Made by a program: the position numbers and the translations under genes
Source of the DNA: JAWXBK01 sp040878185
Lineage (GTDB): Bacteria > Pseudomonadota > Alphaproteobacteria > Dongiales > Dongiaceae
Direction: 5' to 3'
DNA: 64,000 bases
Assembly: GCA_040878185.1 (NCBI GenBank)
Contig: JBBDMS010000015.1
Location: forward strand, 62,001-126,000
The notes under the pieces: generated by a model
What the model was told of the DNA's origin: nothing
Databases searched by the model: none
What the model saw: the letters and a program-made list of their open reading frames with translations, nothing else
Part shown: positions 48,853 to 57,607 of the stretch, piece by piece
Numbering within the stretch: position 1 is the stretch's first letter
How the letters are laid out: every line of letters begins with the position of its first letter

Positions 48853-49956
48853 TCAGAGAGCGGGCGGCGGCAACGGCATCGGCGGCTTGTCGGCGCCGTC
48901 GGGATCGTAAAGGCGGCTCGCGAGAAACCGGCCGAGGGCAAAGCGCGATACGACGCCGATCACCGCCATGACCGGCACCGCAAGCAACAGCCCGAGGAAA
49001 CCGAACAATGCGCCGCCGGCGAGCAATGCGAAGATCACCCAGACGGGATGCAGCCCGACATTCTCGCCGAGCAGTTTCGGCTGGAGGATGTTGCCCTCGA
49101 TCGCCTGCCCCAGCATGAAAATGCCGGCGGTCACCGCGACCCACACCCAGTTATCGAATTGCAGATAGGCGAGCCCGACCGACACGATCAGCCCGACGAT
49201 GCTTCCGACATAGGGAATGAACGAGAGCAACCCGGCGAATACACCGATGGCGAGGCCGAAATTGAGCCCGATCGCGGTCAGGCCCACGCCATAGAAGCAC
49301 GCGAGAAATAGACAGATCGTCGCCTGGCCGCGGGCGAAACCGGCGAGCGTGCGATCGATCTCGTGCATCTGCTGGCGAACGACTGGGGCATGCCGCGGCG
49401 GCAGCCAGCTGTCGAGTTTCGTGACGATCCGGTCCCAGTCGCGCAGCAGGTAAAAAGCGACAATCGGTGTGATGAAGATCAGAGACAGCACATTGAAGAA
49501 CGCGAGGCTGCCGGTCAGGATGCCGCCGATCGCGCCGCCAACCCAGGAGAGCGCGTTGCTGATCTGGCCGGCCGCACTACCGAGATCGGGCGACGTCGCA
49601 CCTGGCGCGTGCTGCCGGATTTCAGCCACCAGGGGATCGATCTTGTCGGCGATCGCCCCGATATACTCCGGCAGATTCTCGGCGAGTGCGACGAACTGCT
49701 CGTACAGCAGCGGCACCAGCACGGCCAGCAGGACCAGCACGATGAATGCGAAGGCGATGGTGACGACCGCGGTCGCCCAGGTGCGCGACAGGCCGAGCCT
49801 TTGGATCCGGTCGCAGAGCGGATCGAGGCAATACGCGATCGCCATGCCGGCGACAAACGGCAGCAGCACGCCGCGCAGCATGTAAAGGATGAAGCCGACC
49901 GCCAGGAGGATGGCGAGCGACCAGAGGACGCGCCGTTCGATGCTCACGCCGTTCAT
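48853..49956 (-). CDS. AI-2E family transporter (PerM/YdiK type)
   Basis: A 367-residue membrane protein with about seven or eight hydrophobic segments and the family landmarks LLPFVAGMAIAYCLDPLCDR near residue 30, a central hydrophilic stretch, SLIFITPIVAFYLLRDWD near 160-177 and IEGNILQPKLLGENVGLHPV near 285-304. Family members export AI-2 or act as permeases; substrate is not assigned here. ATG overlaps the stop of the CDP-alcohol phosphatidyltransferase (ATGA). Confidence 0.88.
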   Translation of the reverse strand: MNGVSIERRVLWSLAILLAVGFILYMLRGVLLPFVAGMAIAYCLDPLCDRIQRLGLSRTWATAVVTIAFAFIVLVLLAVLVPLLYEQFVALAENLPEYIGAIADKIDPLVAEIRQHAPGATSPDLGSAAGQISNALSWVGGAIGGILTGSLAFFNVLSLIFITPIVAFYLLRDWDRIVTKLDSWLPPRHAPVVRQQMHEIDRTLAGFARGQATICLFLACFYGVGLTAIGLNFGLAIGVFAGLLSFIPYVGSIVGLIVSVGLAYLQFDNWVWVAVTAGIFMLGQAIEGNILQPKLLGENVGLHPVWVIFALLAGGALFGFLGLLLAVPVMAVIGVVSRFALGRFLASRLYDPDGADKPPMPLPPPAL

Positions 49957-50528
49957 TTGGTGGGCTCCATGCCGACATACCGGCGTCCCCAGACGAAAAC
50001 ATAAGCACCGCCGGAGATGATCGTCGTCGTCGCCACGGCATAGACCAGATACTCGATCAGGCCGAAATCGTCGAAGCCGATCCCCTGCCGCGCCAGCAGC
50101 AGCGCCGCCAGCCCGATCTGGGCGACAGTATTCACCTTGCTCACGAACAAAGGCTGCATCTTCAGAGACTGGGTGAGCGTCTGATAGAGAATTGCACCGC
50201 CGACGATGATGATGTCGCGGAACACGACAATGATCACCAGCCATTCGGCGACATAGTTCATATGGCCGAGAGTGACATAGACACCGACCAGCAGCGCCTT
50301 GTCGGCGAGCGGATCGAGGAACGCGCCGACCGTCGAGCGGAGCTGCAGTTTGCGCGCAAGGAACCCGTCGAGCGCATCGCTAATCCCCGCCGCAACGAAC
50401 AGCCAGAAAGCCGGTGCGAAGCGTTGCTCGAGAATGAGCCAGACCATCAGCGGTACGGAAAACAGCCGCGTCAGCGTGATCAGGTTGGGCAACAGCGGCA
50501 GCAACGCCGATCCGGAGAAAAAGTTCAA
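49953..50528 (-). CDS. CDP-alcohol phosphatidyltransferase (PgsA-like)
   Basis: A 191-residue membrane enzyme with the complete signature DALDGFLARKLQLRSTVGAF followed by LDPLADK, i.e. D-x2-D-G-x2-A-R-x8-G-x3-D-x3-D. It begins NLITLTRLFSVPLMVW near residue 17, as in phosphatidylglycerophosphate synthases. The start is TTG at 50528, overlapping the upstream stop as TTGA. It could be a PgsA or a related enzyme such as a cardiolipin synthase; the small size and position in this block fit an accessory PgsA-like protein. Confidence 0.82.
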   Translation of the reverse strand: MNFFSGSALLPLLPNLITLTRLFSVPLMVWLILEQRFAPAFWLFVAAGISDALDGFLARKLQLRSTVGAFLDPLADKALLVGVYVTLGHMNYVAEWLVIIVVFRDIIIVGGAILYQTLTQSLKMQPLFVSKVNTVAQIGLAALLLARQGIGFDDFGLIEYLVYAVATTTIISGGAYVFVWGRRYVGMEPTK

Positions 50529-51745
50529 GGCTGCAGCGTCGGATCGGTGGCGGCATCGGCCGCCGGATCGATCCCGGCGCCCTCGAGATGCGTCTCGTCG
50601 GCGACCGGTTCGACCGGCAAGGGCGCCGGCGTAAACCCGCCGCTCAGTTGCAGCGTCCAGTTGCCGGTAGTGGCCATCAGGGACAACCCGCGGCCGGCGA
50701 GTGCACGTTCGAGGCTCGGCTGATCTCCGCCATAGAGCAGATCGAACCGCGCTTCGGTCAGTGCGAGATAACGCATATCGACAGATTGAACCGATGGCAC
50801 CTGCGCAAGACGCCGACGGATTTCCAGCCATTCCTCGAGCCCGGCCAGCGGCGCGGTCACTTCGAGCCGGCTGGATACGCCCTGCGTCGCGCCGCTTTCA
50901 AGCGCCTGCATCTTCCAGCTTTCCTGAAGCTGCGTGTCGATCGCCGACACCGCACTCGAATACAAAGCGGGCATATCGGCACTGCTGCCGCTGACCTCGT
51001 CCACGAACGTGCCGGCAAGCCCGGTCGGGCCGTAGCGCTTTGCGCTCAATGTCAGTCGCACGGCATCGCTGCCGTCGGCGGCGGGTTCGAGATGCGCCTC
51101 GGCGACCAGCGTATCGGCCGCACCATATTGCCGCGCCAGCGCGTCGAGCGCGGCGAGATCGCCGGCAAGCGCCTTCTCGGCGTCGATCGCCGCAAGATCC
51201 TCGAGATCGCCGAGCGGCACGCGAACCGGCACCAGCCCGCTGCCAGTATAACCGCTCCAGGAAGCGAGCCACGCATTCTGGTCGCCCCAGAGCGTGTTTG
51301 AATCGCCCTCGATCAGCACCGGCAGAACGAGAATCGGCGGGCTTTGCGTGGCGGTGTAATGCGCGCCGCTGCCGGAGAGATAGGCGCGCACCGGATCAGC
51401 ATAGAAACGATAGGTCAGCACACCGAGATAGCGCACCGCCGAGGTCCGCTCGGATTCGATTTCGATATCCGAGACCATGGCGCCGATCTGGTCGTCGGAG
51501 GCGGGCGGCAGGGCGGCGACCGACGCAGAATCGACGAGCTGGCCGAGAAGCTTCTCGAAGGCCTTGCGCTGGCCGAGCGTGATCGCGGCGTTGCGTGCCA
51601 CCGCGGCATTCTCGCCGGTTACGTCGACCTCGACCCCGCTGACGGTCAGAAGCTCCTGCGCCCGCGCGCCCTCCGGCCCCGCAATGGCGCCGAGGCCCGT
51701 CAGGCAGGCAATCAGCAGGGCATTCCGGAGCAGGGTGCGTGGCAT
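50525..51745 (-). CDS. DUF2066 domain-containing exported protein
   Basis: A 406-residue protein with a signal peptide at about 1-30 (cut near EGARAQE). Residues about 30-310 match DUF2066: VTGENAAVARNAAITLGQRKAF near 41-62, RYLGVLTYRFYADPVRAYL near 103-121 and PPILVLPVL near 135. Its C-terminal part has MPALYSSAVSAIDTQLQESWK. Function unknown; in Alphaproteobacteria it commonly sits between purM and the PgsA-like gene. ATG at 51745 directly precedes the signal sequence; an earlier in-frame ATG at 51796 is less likely. Confidence 0.78.
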   Translation of the reverse strand: MPRTLLRNALLIACLTGLGAIAGPEGARAQELLTVSGVEVDVTGENAAVARNAAITLGQRKAFEKLLGQLVDSASVAALPPASDDQIGAMVSDIEIESERTSAVRYLGVLTYRFYADPVRAYLSGSGAHYTATQSPPILVLPVLIEGDSNTLWGDQNAWLASWSGYTGSGLVPVRVPLGDLEDLAAIDAEKALAGDLAALDALARQYGAADTLVAEAHLEPAADGSDAVRLTLSAKRYGPTGLAGTFVDEVSGSSADMPALYSSAVSAIDTQLQESWKMQALESGATQGVSSRLEVTAPLAGLEEWLEIRRRLAQVPSVQSVDMRYLALTEARFDLLYGGDQPSLERALAGRGLSLMATTGNWTLQLSGGFTPAPLPVEPVADETHLEGAGIDPAADAATDPTLQP

Positions 51746-51841
51746 TGCAAAGCGTCCGCGATCGGCTATGTTTCCCGCGGCTCGCGGCCGGAACATGCCG
51801 GCAACGCCCGCGCCCGAAGCTTATACCCGATCCCCAGGGAG

Positions 51842-52924
51842 GTGACCATTAACCGCGGGCGCAAAGGTCAGGGCCTTACCTATCGCGATGCCGGGGTCGA
51901 TATCGATGCCGGCAATGCCCTTGTCGATGCGATCAAGCCGCTCGCGCGCGCGACTGCCCGCAGCGGCAGCACTGCCGCGCTCGGCGGGTTCGGCGCCGTA
52001 TTCGATCCGAAAGCCGCCGGCTTTCGCGACCCCCTCCTCCTCGCCACCACCGACGGTGTCGGCACCAAGCTCCGGATCGCCATCGAAACCGGCCGCCACG
52101 ATACGATCGGCATCGATCTGGTGGCGATGTGCGTCAACGATCTCGTGGTGCAGGGCGCCGAACCACTGTTTTTCCTCGATTACTTTGCGACCGGCCGGCT
52201 CGATGTCGACGCCGGACGCCGCATCGTCGCCGGCATCGCCGCGGGCTGCCGCGAGGCGGGCTGCGCGTTGATCGGCGGCGAGACCGCGGAGATGCCCGGC
52301 ATGTACAGCGAGGGCGATTACGATCTCGCGGGCTTTGCGGTCGGCGCGGTCGAGCGCGACGGAATACTCAACGGCACGACCGTGCGTCCGGGCGATATCG
52401 TCCTCGGCCTTGCAGCGAGCGGCGTCCATTCGAACGGGTTTTCCCTGGTACGCCGCGTGGTCGCAGAGGCCGGCATTGGCTATGACGCGCCCGCGCCCTT
52501 TGCACCGGATCAGTCGCTGGGCGAAGCGCTGCTCGTGCCGACGCGCCTCTATGTACGACCCGGCCTCGCCGCCTGTCGCAGCGGCAAGGTAAAGGCGTTT
52601 GCCCATATCACCGGCGGCGGGCTCATCGAAAATCCGCCGCGCGTCGTGCCGGCCGATTGCGGCTTCCGGCTCGATGCGAGCGCCTGGACTTTGCCGCCGG
52701 TTTTCCGCTGGCTCATGACCAGCGCCGGCATCGAACCGCTCGAACTCGCGCGCACGTTCAATTGCGGGATCGGCATGATCGCGGTCGTCGCTGCCGGCGA
52801 TGCGCAGGCTGTTGCGATGCTGCTGCGCGATCAGGGCATCGAGACGGTCGCGATCGGCGAGATCGTCGCGCGCGGCGCCTCCGATCCCGCGGTCACCTTG
52901 CAGGGTCTGGAGACATGGCGCTGA
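51842..52924 (+). CDS. purM: Phosphoribosylformylglycinamidine cyclo-ligase (AIR synthase)
   Basis: A 360-residue AIR synthase of purine synthesis. The N-terminus GLTYRDAGVDIDAGNALVD, the ATTDGVGTKLRIAIETGRHD segment, IGGETAEMPGMY near 147 and FAHITGGGLIENPPRV near 262 are diagnostic. No ATG fits the frame. GTG at 51842 is the listed start, but it falls inside AGGGAGGTGA, a near-perfect Shine-Dalgarno, which better serves the ATT at 51848; see findings. Overlaps purN by ten bases. Confidence 0.93.
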   Translation: MTINRGRKGQGLTYRDAGVDIDAGNALVDAIKPLARATARSGSTAALGGFGAVFDPKAAGFRDPLLLATTDGVGTKLRIAIETGRHDTIGIDLVAMCVNDLVVQGAEPLFFLDYFATGRLDVDAGRRIVAGIAAGCREAGCALIGGETAEMPGMYSEGDYDLAGFAVGAVERDGILNGTTVRPGDIVLGLAASGVHSNGFSLVRRVVAEAGIGYDAPAPFAPDQSLGEALLVPTRLYVRPGLAACRSGKVKAFAHITGGGLIENPPRVVPADCGFRLDASAWTLPPVFRWLMTSAGIEPLELARTFNCGIGMIAVVAAGDAQAVAMLLRDQGIETVAIGEIVARGASDPAVTLQGLETWR

Positions 52925-53598
52925 ACCTGCGGGCGCCGGACTTGGCGACGCCGCTCAAAGTCGGCGTGCTGATTTCCGGCCGCGGCAGCAATCTGCAGGC
53001 GTTGATCGATGCCTGCCGCGACGATGCGATACCGGCGAACATCGTCACCGTGATTTCCAACAACGAGGATGCGGCAGGGCTTGGTCGCGCCCGACGGGCA
53101 GGCATTCCGACGCAGGTCGTCAATCATCAGGAATTTGCCGATCGCGCATCGTTCGATACCGTCCTCGACCGCGCGCTGCGCGATGCCGGCGCGAATTTCG
53201 TCTGTCTCGCCGGCTTCATGCGGCTGCTGACACGCGATTTCGTTACCGCCTGGCGTGACCGGATGATCAATATCCATCCCTCGCTGCTGCCGGCATTTCC
53301 GGGTCTCGACACCCATGCGCGCGTGCTGGCCGCGGGCGCCAAGTTCGCCGGCTGCAGCGTGCATTTCGTGCGGTTCGAAACCGATACCGGACCGATCATC
53401 GTGCAGGCCGCCGTTCCGGTCCGGGCGGATGACACACCCGACGCGCTGGCGGCGCGGGTGCTCGAGGCCGAGCATAAAGCCTATCCGCTGGCGCTACGCC
53501 TGGTGGCCGAAGGCCGCGTCCGGGTCGTCGACGATCGGGCCATCGTCGATGCGACCCCGCCGGCCCCCGAATTCGTCCTCAATCCGCCGGGTACGTAA
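52915..53598 (+). CDS. purN: Phosphoribosylglycinamide formyltransferase
   Basis: A 227-residue GAR formyltransferase. It has VGVLISGRGSNLQALIDAC near residues 16-34, the CLAGFMRLLT segment near 94, the active-site MINIHPSLLPAFPGLDTH near 118-135 with His in HPSLL, and the conserved Asp in VRFETDTGPIIVQ. ATG at 52915 overlaps the end of purM. A Rossmann-like fold normal for the family; the last 20 residues are an extra Pro/Val tail. Confidence 0.94.
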   Translation: MALNLRAPDLATPLKVGVLISGRGSNLQALIDACRDDAIPANIVTVISNNEDAAGLGRARRAGIPTQVVNHQEFADRASFDTVLDRALRDAGANFVCLAGFMRLLTRDFVTAWRDRMINIHPSLLPAFPGLDTHARVLAAGAKFAGCSVHFVRFETDTGPIIVQAAVPVRADDTPDALAARVLEAEHKAYPLALRLVAEGRVRVVDDRAIVDATPPAPEFVLNPPGT

Positions 53599-53604
53599 GG
53601 ATTC

Positions 53605-53633
53605 TTGCCCGCGAGGCCGTGGCACGCTAAATA
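53605..53633 (+). promoter_or_regulatory. Predicted promoter of the small subunit IV-like gene
   Basis: TTGCCC at 53605-53610, a 17-base spacer and TAAATA at 53628-53633, about 39 bases before the ATG at 53672 and just after the purN stop. Confidence 0.5.
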
Positions 53634-53671
53634 ACCGCCGGATCCGGATAGAGACATTGCGAGGATACGAG

Positions 53672-53797
53672 ATGGCCGAACACGATCAGATGCTGACTGA
53701 CCACCGCAGCACATACAGCAGTTTCGTCAAACTCGCCGCCGTGTCGTCGGCGTCGATTGCGCTCGCTTTGATGCTGATGGGGTTGTTCCTGCTCTAG
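53672..53797 (+). CDS. aa3-type cytochrome c oxidase subunit IV-like small membrane protein
   Basis: A 41-residue single-span membrane protein: a polar start MAEHDQMLTDHRSTYSSFVK, then one hydrophobic helix ending GLFLL. The THxxTYxxFxK pattern followed by a lone helix matches bacterial aa3 oxidase subunit IV (COX4_pro_2). A GCGAGGATACGAG ribosome-binding stretch precedes the ATG. No oxidase genes are nearby, so it is an orphan member with its own promoter; in many Alphaproteobacteria this tiny gene stands alone. Confidence 0.6.
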   Translation: MAEHDQMLTDHRSTYSSFVKLAAVSSASIALALMLMGLFLL

Positions 53798-53829
53798 ACG
53801 GCAGGCCGCTCAATCCCGCCCGAGGTTCG

Positions 53830-54252
53830 TCAGCCGACGATCTCGTTCTCTTTGAAGAAGAAGGCGATCTCGTTCGCGGCGTTCTCGGCCGAATCCGATC
53901 CGTGCGCCGAATTCGCCTCGACCGATTCGGCGAAGTCCTTGCGGATCGTGCCCGCTGCCGCCTTCGAGGGATCGGTTGCACCCATGATGTCGCGATTACG
54001 CTGCACGGCGTTCTCGCCTTCGAGCACCTGAACGACGACCGGGCCGCTGGTCATGAAGGTGCAGAGGCTGTCGAAGAAGGGCCGCTCGCGATGGACGCCA
54101 TAAAACGCCTCGGCCTGGGCGCGCGACAAACGGACGCGCTTCTGCGCCACGATGCGCAGACCGGCATCTTCGAAGCGGGCGTTGATCTTGCCCGTCAGGT
54201 TCCGCCGCGTGGCATCCGGCTTGATGATCGAGAGCGTACGTTCGACGGCCAT
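53830..54252 (-). CDS. ndk: Nucleoside diphosphate kinase
   Basis: A 140-residue NDK that balances nucleoside triphosphate pools. TLSIIKPDATRRNLTGKI is at residues 6-23, and the active-site His is in the NSAHGSDS motif near 115-122 of the AANEIAFFF end. The start ATG at 54252 has GGAG 8 bases upstream and gives the usual N-terminus; upstream in-frame ATGs would only add unrelated residues. Divergent from the ABC-F gene. Confidence 0.95.
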   Translation of the reverse strand: MAVERTLSIIKPDATRRNLTGKINARFEDAGLRIVAQKRVRLSRAQAEAFYGVHRERPFFDSLCTFMTSGPVVVQVLEGENAVQRNRDIMGATDPSKAAAGTIRKDFAESVEANSAHGSDSAENAANEIAFFFKENEIVG

Positions 54253-54283
54253 TGCTGCAACTCCAGTTTCTGAAAGCCGCGTG

Positions 54284-54312
54284 CTTATAACGGCTGCCTT
54301 GCGCCCGGGCAA
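54284..54312 (-). promoter_or_regulatory. Predicted promoter of ndk
   Basis: On the minus strand, TTGCCC (54307-54312) and TATAAG (54284-54289) are 17 bases apart, leaving a leader of about 25 bases to the ndk ATG at 54252. This is one of the better-formed sigma-70-like promoters in the window. Confidence 0.55.
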
Positions 54313-54385
54313 CCGCCGGTCGACCCCCAACATCGGATCGCCCGCCCCTTCCGCCAGGCCGGGCGGAATGCTAGGACCCGCCGCC

Positions 54386-56266
54386 ATGCTCAGAATCAGC
54401 AACCTCACCTATCGCGTCGCCGGCCGGCCTCTCCTCGAGAATGCCGAGCTTACGCTTGCGCCGGGCCAGCATGCCGGCCTGGTCGGGCGCAACGGCACCG
54501 GGAAGACGACGCTGCTGCGCCTGCTGCTCGGCGAGATCGGGCCGGACGCCGGAAGTATCGACATACCTTCGAGCTGGCGGATCGGGACGGTCGCGCAGGA
54601 GACGCCGGAGGGGCCCCTGAGCCTCGTCGAGACGGTGCTGGCCAACGACCGCGAGCGGGCCGCCTTGCTGGTCGAGGCCGAGACCGCAACGGATCCGCAT
54701 CGTATTGGCGAGGTGCATGAAGAGCTGCTGCGCATCGACGCGCACAGCGCGCCGGCGCGCGCCGCCCGCATCCTTGCCGGCCTTGGCTTCGACGAGGCAC
54801 AGCAGCAACGACCGGTCGGCCAGTTTTCCGGCGGCTGGCGGATGCGCGTCGCGCTGGCGGCCGTGCTGTTCGCCAGGCCCGACCTGCTGCTGCTCGACGA
54901 GCCGACCAACCATCTCGATCTCGAGGCCGCCTTGTGGCTCGAGGAATGGTTGCGCAACTTCCCGGGCACGCTGATCCTGGTCAGCCACGACCGCGAGCTG
55001 CTCAACCGCGCGGTCGATCGCATCGTGCATCTCGAGCAGCGAAAGCTGACCTCGTACAACGGCAACTACGATACGTTCGAATCGACGCGCAGCCAGCAGC
55101 TCATGCAGGCGGGTGCTGCCGCGGCCAAGGCCGATGTGCAGCGCAAGCATATGCAGGCCTTCGTCGACCGCTTCCGCTACAAGGCGAGCAAGGCGCGCCA
55201 GGCGCAGTCGCGCCTGAAGGCGATCGCCAAGCTGAACGCGACGCCGCCGGTGATCGAGACCGGAACGACGACGCTTAACTTCCCCGAGATCGAGGAGCTG
55301 TCGTCGCCGGTCATGGTGATCGACGAGGTGACGGTCGGGTACGATCCCGCGCATCCCGTGCTGCGTCATGTCGATCTGCGGATCGATGCCGACGACCGCA
55401 TTGCGATCCTCGGCGTCAACGGCAACGGCAAATCGACGATGATGCGGCTGCTCGCCGGCCGGCTGCAGCCGTTCGAAGGCAAGCTGCAGCGCAACACGCG
55501 CCTGCGCGTCGGTTACTTCGCGCAGCATCAGACCGACGAGCTGGATCGCAACGCGACCGGGCTTCTCCATATGCAGCGCGCCATGCCCCGGGCCAACGAC
55601 GAGCGCTGCCGCGGCCAGCTCGCCCGCTTCGGCCTCGGCGAGGAAAAAGCGAAGACGATTGTCAGCAAGCTCTCCGGTGGGGAGAAGGCGCGGCTGCTGT
55701 TCGCGCTGATGAGCGCCGCGGCACCGCATGTGCTGCTGCTCGACGAGCCGACCAACCATCTCGATATCGATGCGCGGCGCGCGCTGGTCGATGCAATCAA
55801 CTCGTTCGACGGCGCGGTCCTGCTGGTGACGCACGACCCGCATCTCATCCGCCTTACGGCCGACCGGCTGTGGATCGCGGCCGACGGCGCCTGCGCGCCG
55901 TTCGAGGGCGATCTCGACGATTATGTCGCCGGACTCGGCCGAAACACCGGGCGCAAATCGGGGAATGGCGATGCGCGCAACAATGTCGCAGGCGGTAAGG
56001 ACCGGCGGCGCGAGGGCGCCGAAGCGCGAGCAGCGGTCGCGCCGGTTCGTCGTGCGGCCGAAGCGGCCGAGCGACGCTTCAACACGTTGGTCGCAGAAAA
56101 ACAGGTGATCGAGGCCCGCCTCGCCGATCCCAAACTCTATGCCGGTCCGGCCGACGGCGTCGTATCACTCCAGCGCCGCCTGAAAGAAACCGAGAGCGCG
56201 ATCGCGAAAGCCGAAGCCGTCTGGTTCCGAGCGCAGGAGGCGCTGAGCGAGGCGCAAGGCTCCTAG
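54386..56266 (+). CDS. ABC-F family ATP-binding protein (YheS/EttA-Uup type)
   Basis: A 626-residue soluble protein with two ATP-binding cassettes and no membrane helices. Walker A loops are GRNGTGKTT near residue 35 and GVNGNGKST near 345; signatures are FSGGWRMRV near 146 and LSGGEKAR near 430; each is followed by a DEPTNHLD Walker B. The inter-domain linker has the usual arginine-rich coiled region (QRKHMQAFVDRFRYKASKAR). ABC-F proteins act on the ribosome E-site or in antibiotic resistance. A basic, Ala-rich C-terminal extension resembles YheS. Short gap to ndk, divergent. Confidence 0.92.
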   Translation: MLRISNLTYRVAGRPLLENAELTLAPGQHAGLVGRNGTGKTTLLRLLLGEIGPDAGSIDIPSSWRIGTVAQETPEGPLSLVETVLANDRERAALLVEAETATDPHRIGEVHEELLRIDAHSAPARAARILAGLGFDEAQQQRPVGQFSGGWRMRVALAAVLFARPDLLLLDEPTNHLDLEAALWLEEWLRNFPGTLILVSHDRELLNRAVDRIVHLEQRKLTSYNGNYDTFESTRSQQLMQAGAAAAKADVQRKHMQAFVDRFRYKASKARQAQSRLKAIAKLNATPPVIETGTTTLNFPEIEELSSPVMVIDEVTVGYDPAHPVLRHVDLRIDADDRIAILGVNGNGKSTMMRLLAGRLQPFEGKLQRNTRLRVGYFAQHQTDELDRNATGLLHMQRAMPRANDERCRGQLARFGLGEEKAKTIVSKLSGGEKARLLFALMSAAAPHVLLLDEPTNHLDIDARRALVDAINSFDGAVLLVTHDPHLIRLTADRLWIAADGACAPFEGDLDDYVAGLGRNTGRKSGNGDARNNVAGGKDRRREGAEARAAVAPVRRAAEAAERRFNTLVAEKQVIEARLADPKLYAGPADGVVSLQRRLKETESAIAKAEAVWFRAQEALSEAQGS

Positions 56267-57129
56267 GGGATCGGCCAGTCGTCCGGCCCGCCAACGGGGT
56301 CGAGGTTGATCTCCGCGCGGCGGTCGGCGGGCAGCGCCAGCAGATTGAGCGAGATGCCGCCGGGCAGCAGGTCGCGGTTGCTGCCGAAAAAATTATCCGG
56401 ATTGTACATCGGCGGGCTGTGCCACCAGGCGCGATAGCCGAGCGATTCGACCAGCCGGATCAATGCGGGCGAATGGTCGCGCCGGTCGTTCTCGAGATAG
56501 AGAATCGGTCGCAGCCGCGCGATCGTTTCGCGGCCGCCTTCGAGCACCGCCTGCTCCATCCCTTCGACATCGGCCTTCACGAGACTGAGCCGATTCAACC
56601 CCAGACCGTCGATCGTGGACAGCGGCACCCTTTCGCCGGCCGCCTGAAGCTCGATCGCGACGCCGCCGAAATTCTGCTCGATGTCGGGTCGCAATTGCGG
56701 CACGTGCACCGTGCCGGTGGCCCGTCCCAGCGCTTCGCAGCGCGCCGATACGTTCGCGAGCGCGTTGAGCGCCACATTCGCGCAGAGGAGCTGAAACGAA
56801 AGCCGCTGCGGCTCGAAGGCGTAGACGAACCCCGACGGGCCGGCGATGCGCGCCAGCGGCACAGTGTGCGCGCCGATATTCGAGCCCGCTTCGACGATCA
56901 CCGCACCGGGGCGCAGCAACTGCGACAACACGATGATCTCGCCCTCGGAAAACTCGCCATAGGCCTCGAGCGAACGGCCGATATACAGATCGCGCCGGTT
57001 GAACAGCATCGGCCCGTGGCGACACTGGCGCAGCCCATAGGAAACTGCGTCCGGTTCGAGCGGCCGATCGGGATCGAGGAGATCGTTGAGGCGCGGCGGG
57101 TCGCCGGCGCCAGGTTGGTCGCTTGCCAT
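56263..57129 (-). CDS. FkbM family methyltransferase
   Basis: A 288-residue SAM-dependent methyltransferase. The SAM-binding loop VIVEAGSNIGAHTVPLARI is near residues 75-93, with VYAFEPQRLSFQLLCANVALN near 102-122 and a central VKADVEGMEQAVLEGG near 184-199 characteristic of FkbM. Substrates are often sugars, lipids or polyketides; no neighbour helps. Its stop overlaps the convergent ABC-F stop by four bases. Confidence 0.85.
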   Translation of the reverse strand: MASDQPGAGDPPRLNDLLDPDRPLEPDAVSYGLRQCRHGPMLFNRRDLYIGRSLEAYGEFSEGEIIVLSQLLRPGAVIVEAGSNIGAHTVPLARIAGPSGFVYAFEPQRLSFQLLCANVALNALANVSARCEALGRATGTVHVPQLRPDIEQNFGGVAIELQAAGERVPLSTIDGLGLNRLSLVKADVEGMEQAVLEGGRETIARLRPILYLENDRRDHSPALIRLVESLGYRAWWHSPPMYNPDNFFGSNRDLLPGGISLNLLALPADRRAEINLDPVGGPDDWPIP

Positions 57130-57146
57130 GATGCGACGCGGCGCGC

Positions 57147-57602
57147 CTAACCGCGCGCCTTCTCCTCCCAGCTTCCGCGCTCATCCTGCTGAAAATAGAT
57201 CACGACATGACCGTCGGCCTTGTAGCGCTGCCAGCGGTCGCGTGCCGCAGCGACCGCAGTTTCGTTATTGCCATCGAATAGCTCGACGCATGTTTCGAAC
57301 TCGCCGATCCGCGCCGAGGTCGCGCCGTCGCTGAGGAACAGCACCTGGGCGTTGTTCGGGTTCTCGTCGGTATCCGTGAGCCAGATCGGCTGCTGCGCCG
57401 CATGCCCGTCGCGGACATTGCCGTGCGGCAGGAAAACCCGATCGCTGTAGGTCCAGAGATGGTTCGTCAGCGCCTCGACCCGTTCGGTCGAATCCGCCAT
57501 GACCACGGCGCGCTGGCCGCGTTCGACGACGCGTTCGAGAAACTTGGGAAGGACCGATTCCAGCGTCGAACGCTGCAGATGATAGAACCGGACCTCGGCC
57601 AT
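57147..57602 (-). CDS. holC: DNA polymerase III subunit chi
   Basis: A 151-residue HolC of the clamp-loader complex, which contacts SSB. It begins MAEVRFYHLQRSTLESVLPK and contains LTNHLWTYSDRVFLPHG near residues 46-62, PIWLTDTDENPNNAQVLFLSDG near 72-93 and the DRWQRYKADGHVVIYFQQD end typical of alphaproteobacterial chi. ATG at 57602 gives normal length. It follows pepA on the same strand, as in many relatives. Confidence 0.88.
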   Translation of the reverse strand: MAEVRFYHLQRSTLESVLPKFLERVVERGQRAVVMADSTERVEALTNHLWTYSDRVFLPHGNVRDGHAAQQPIWLTDTDENPNNAQVLFLSDGATSARIGEFETCVELFDGNNETAVAAARDRWQRYKADGHVVIYFQQDERGSWEEKARG

Positions 57603-57607
57603 CGCCG

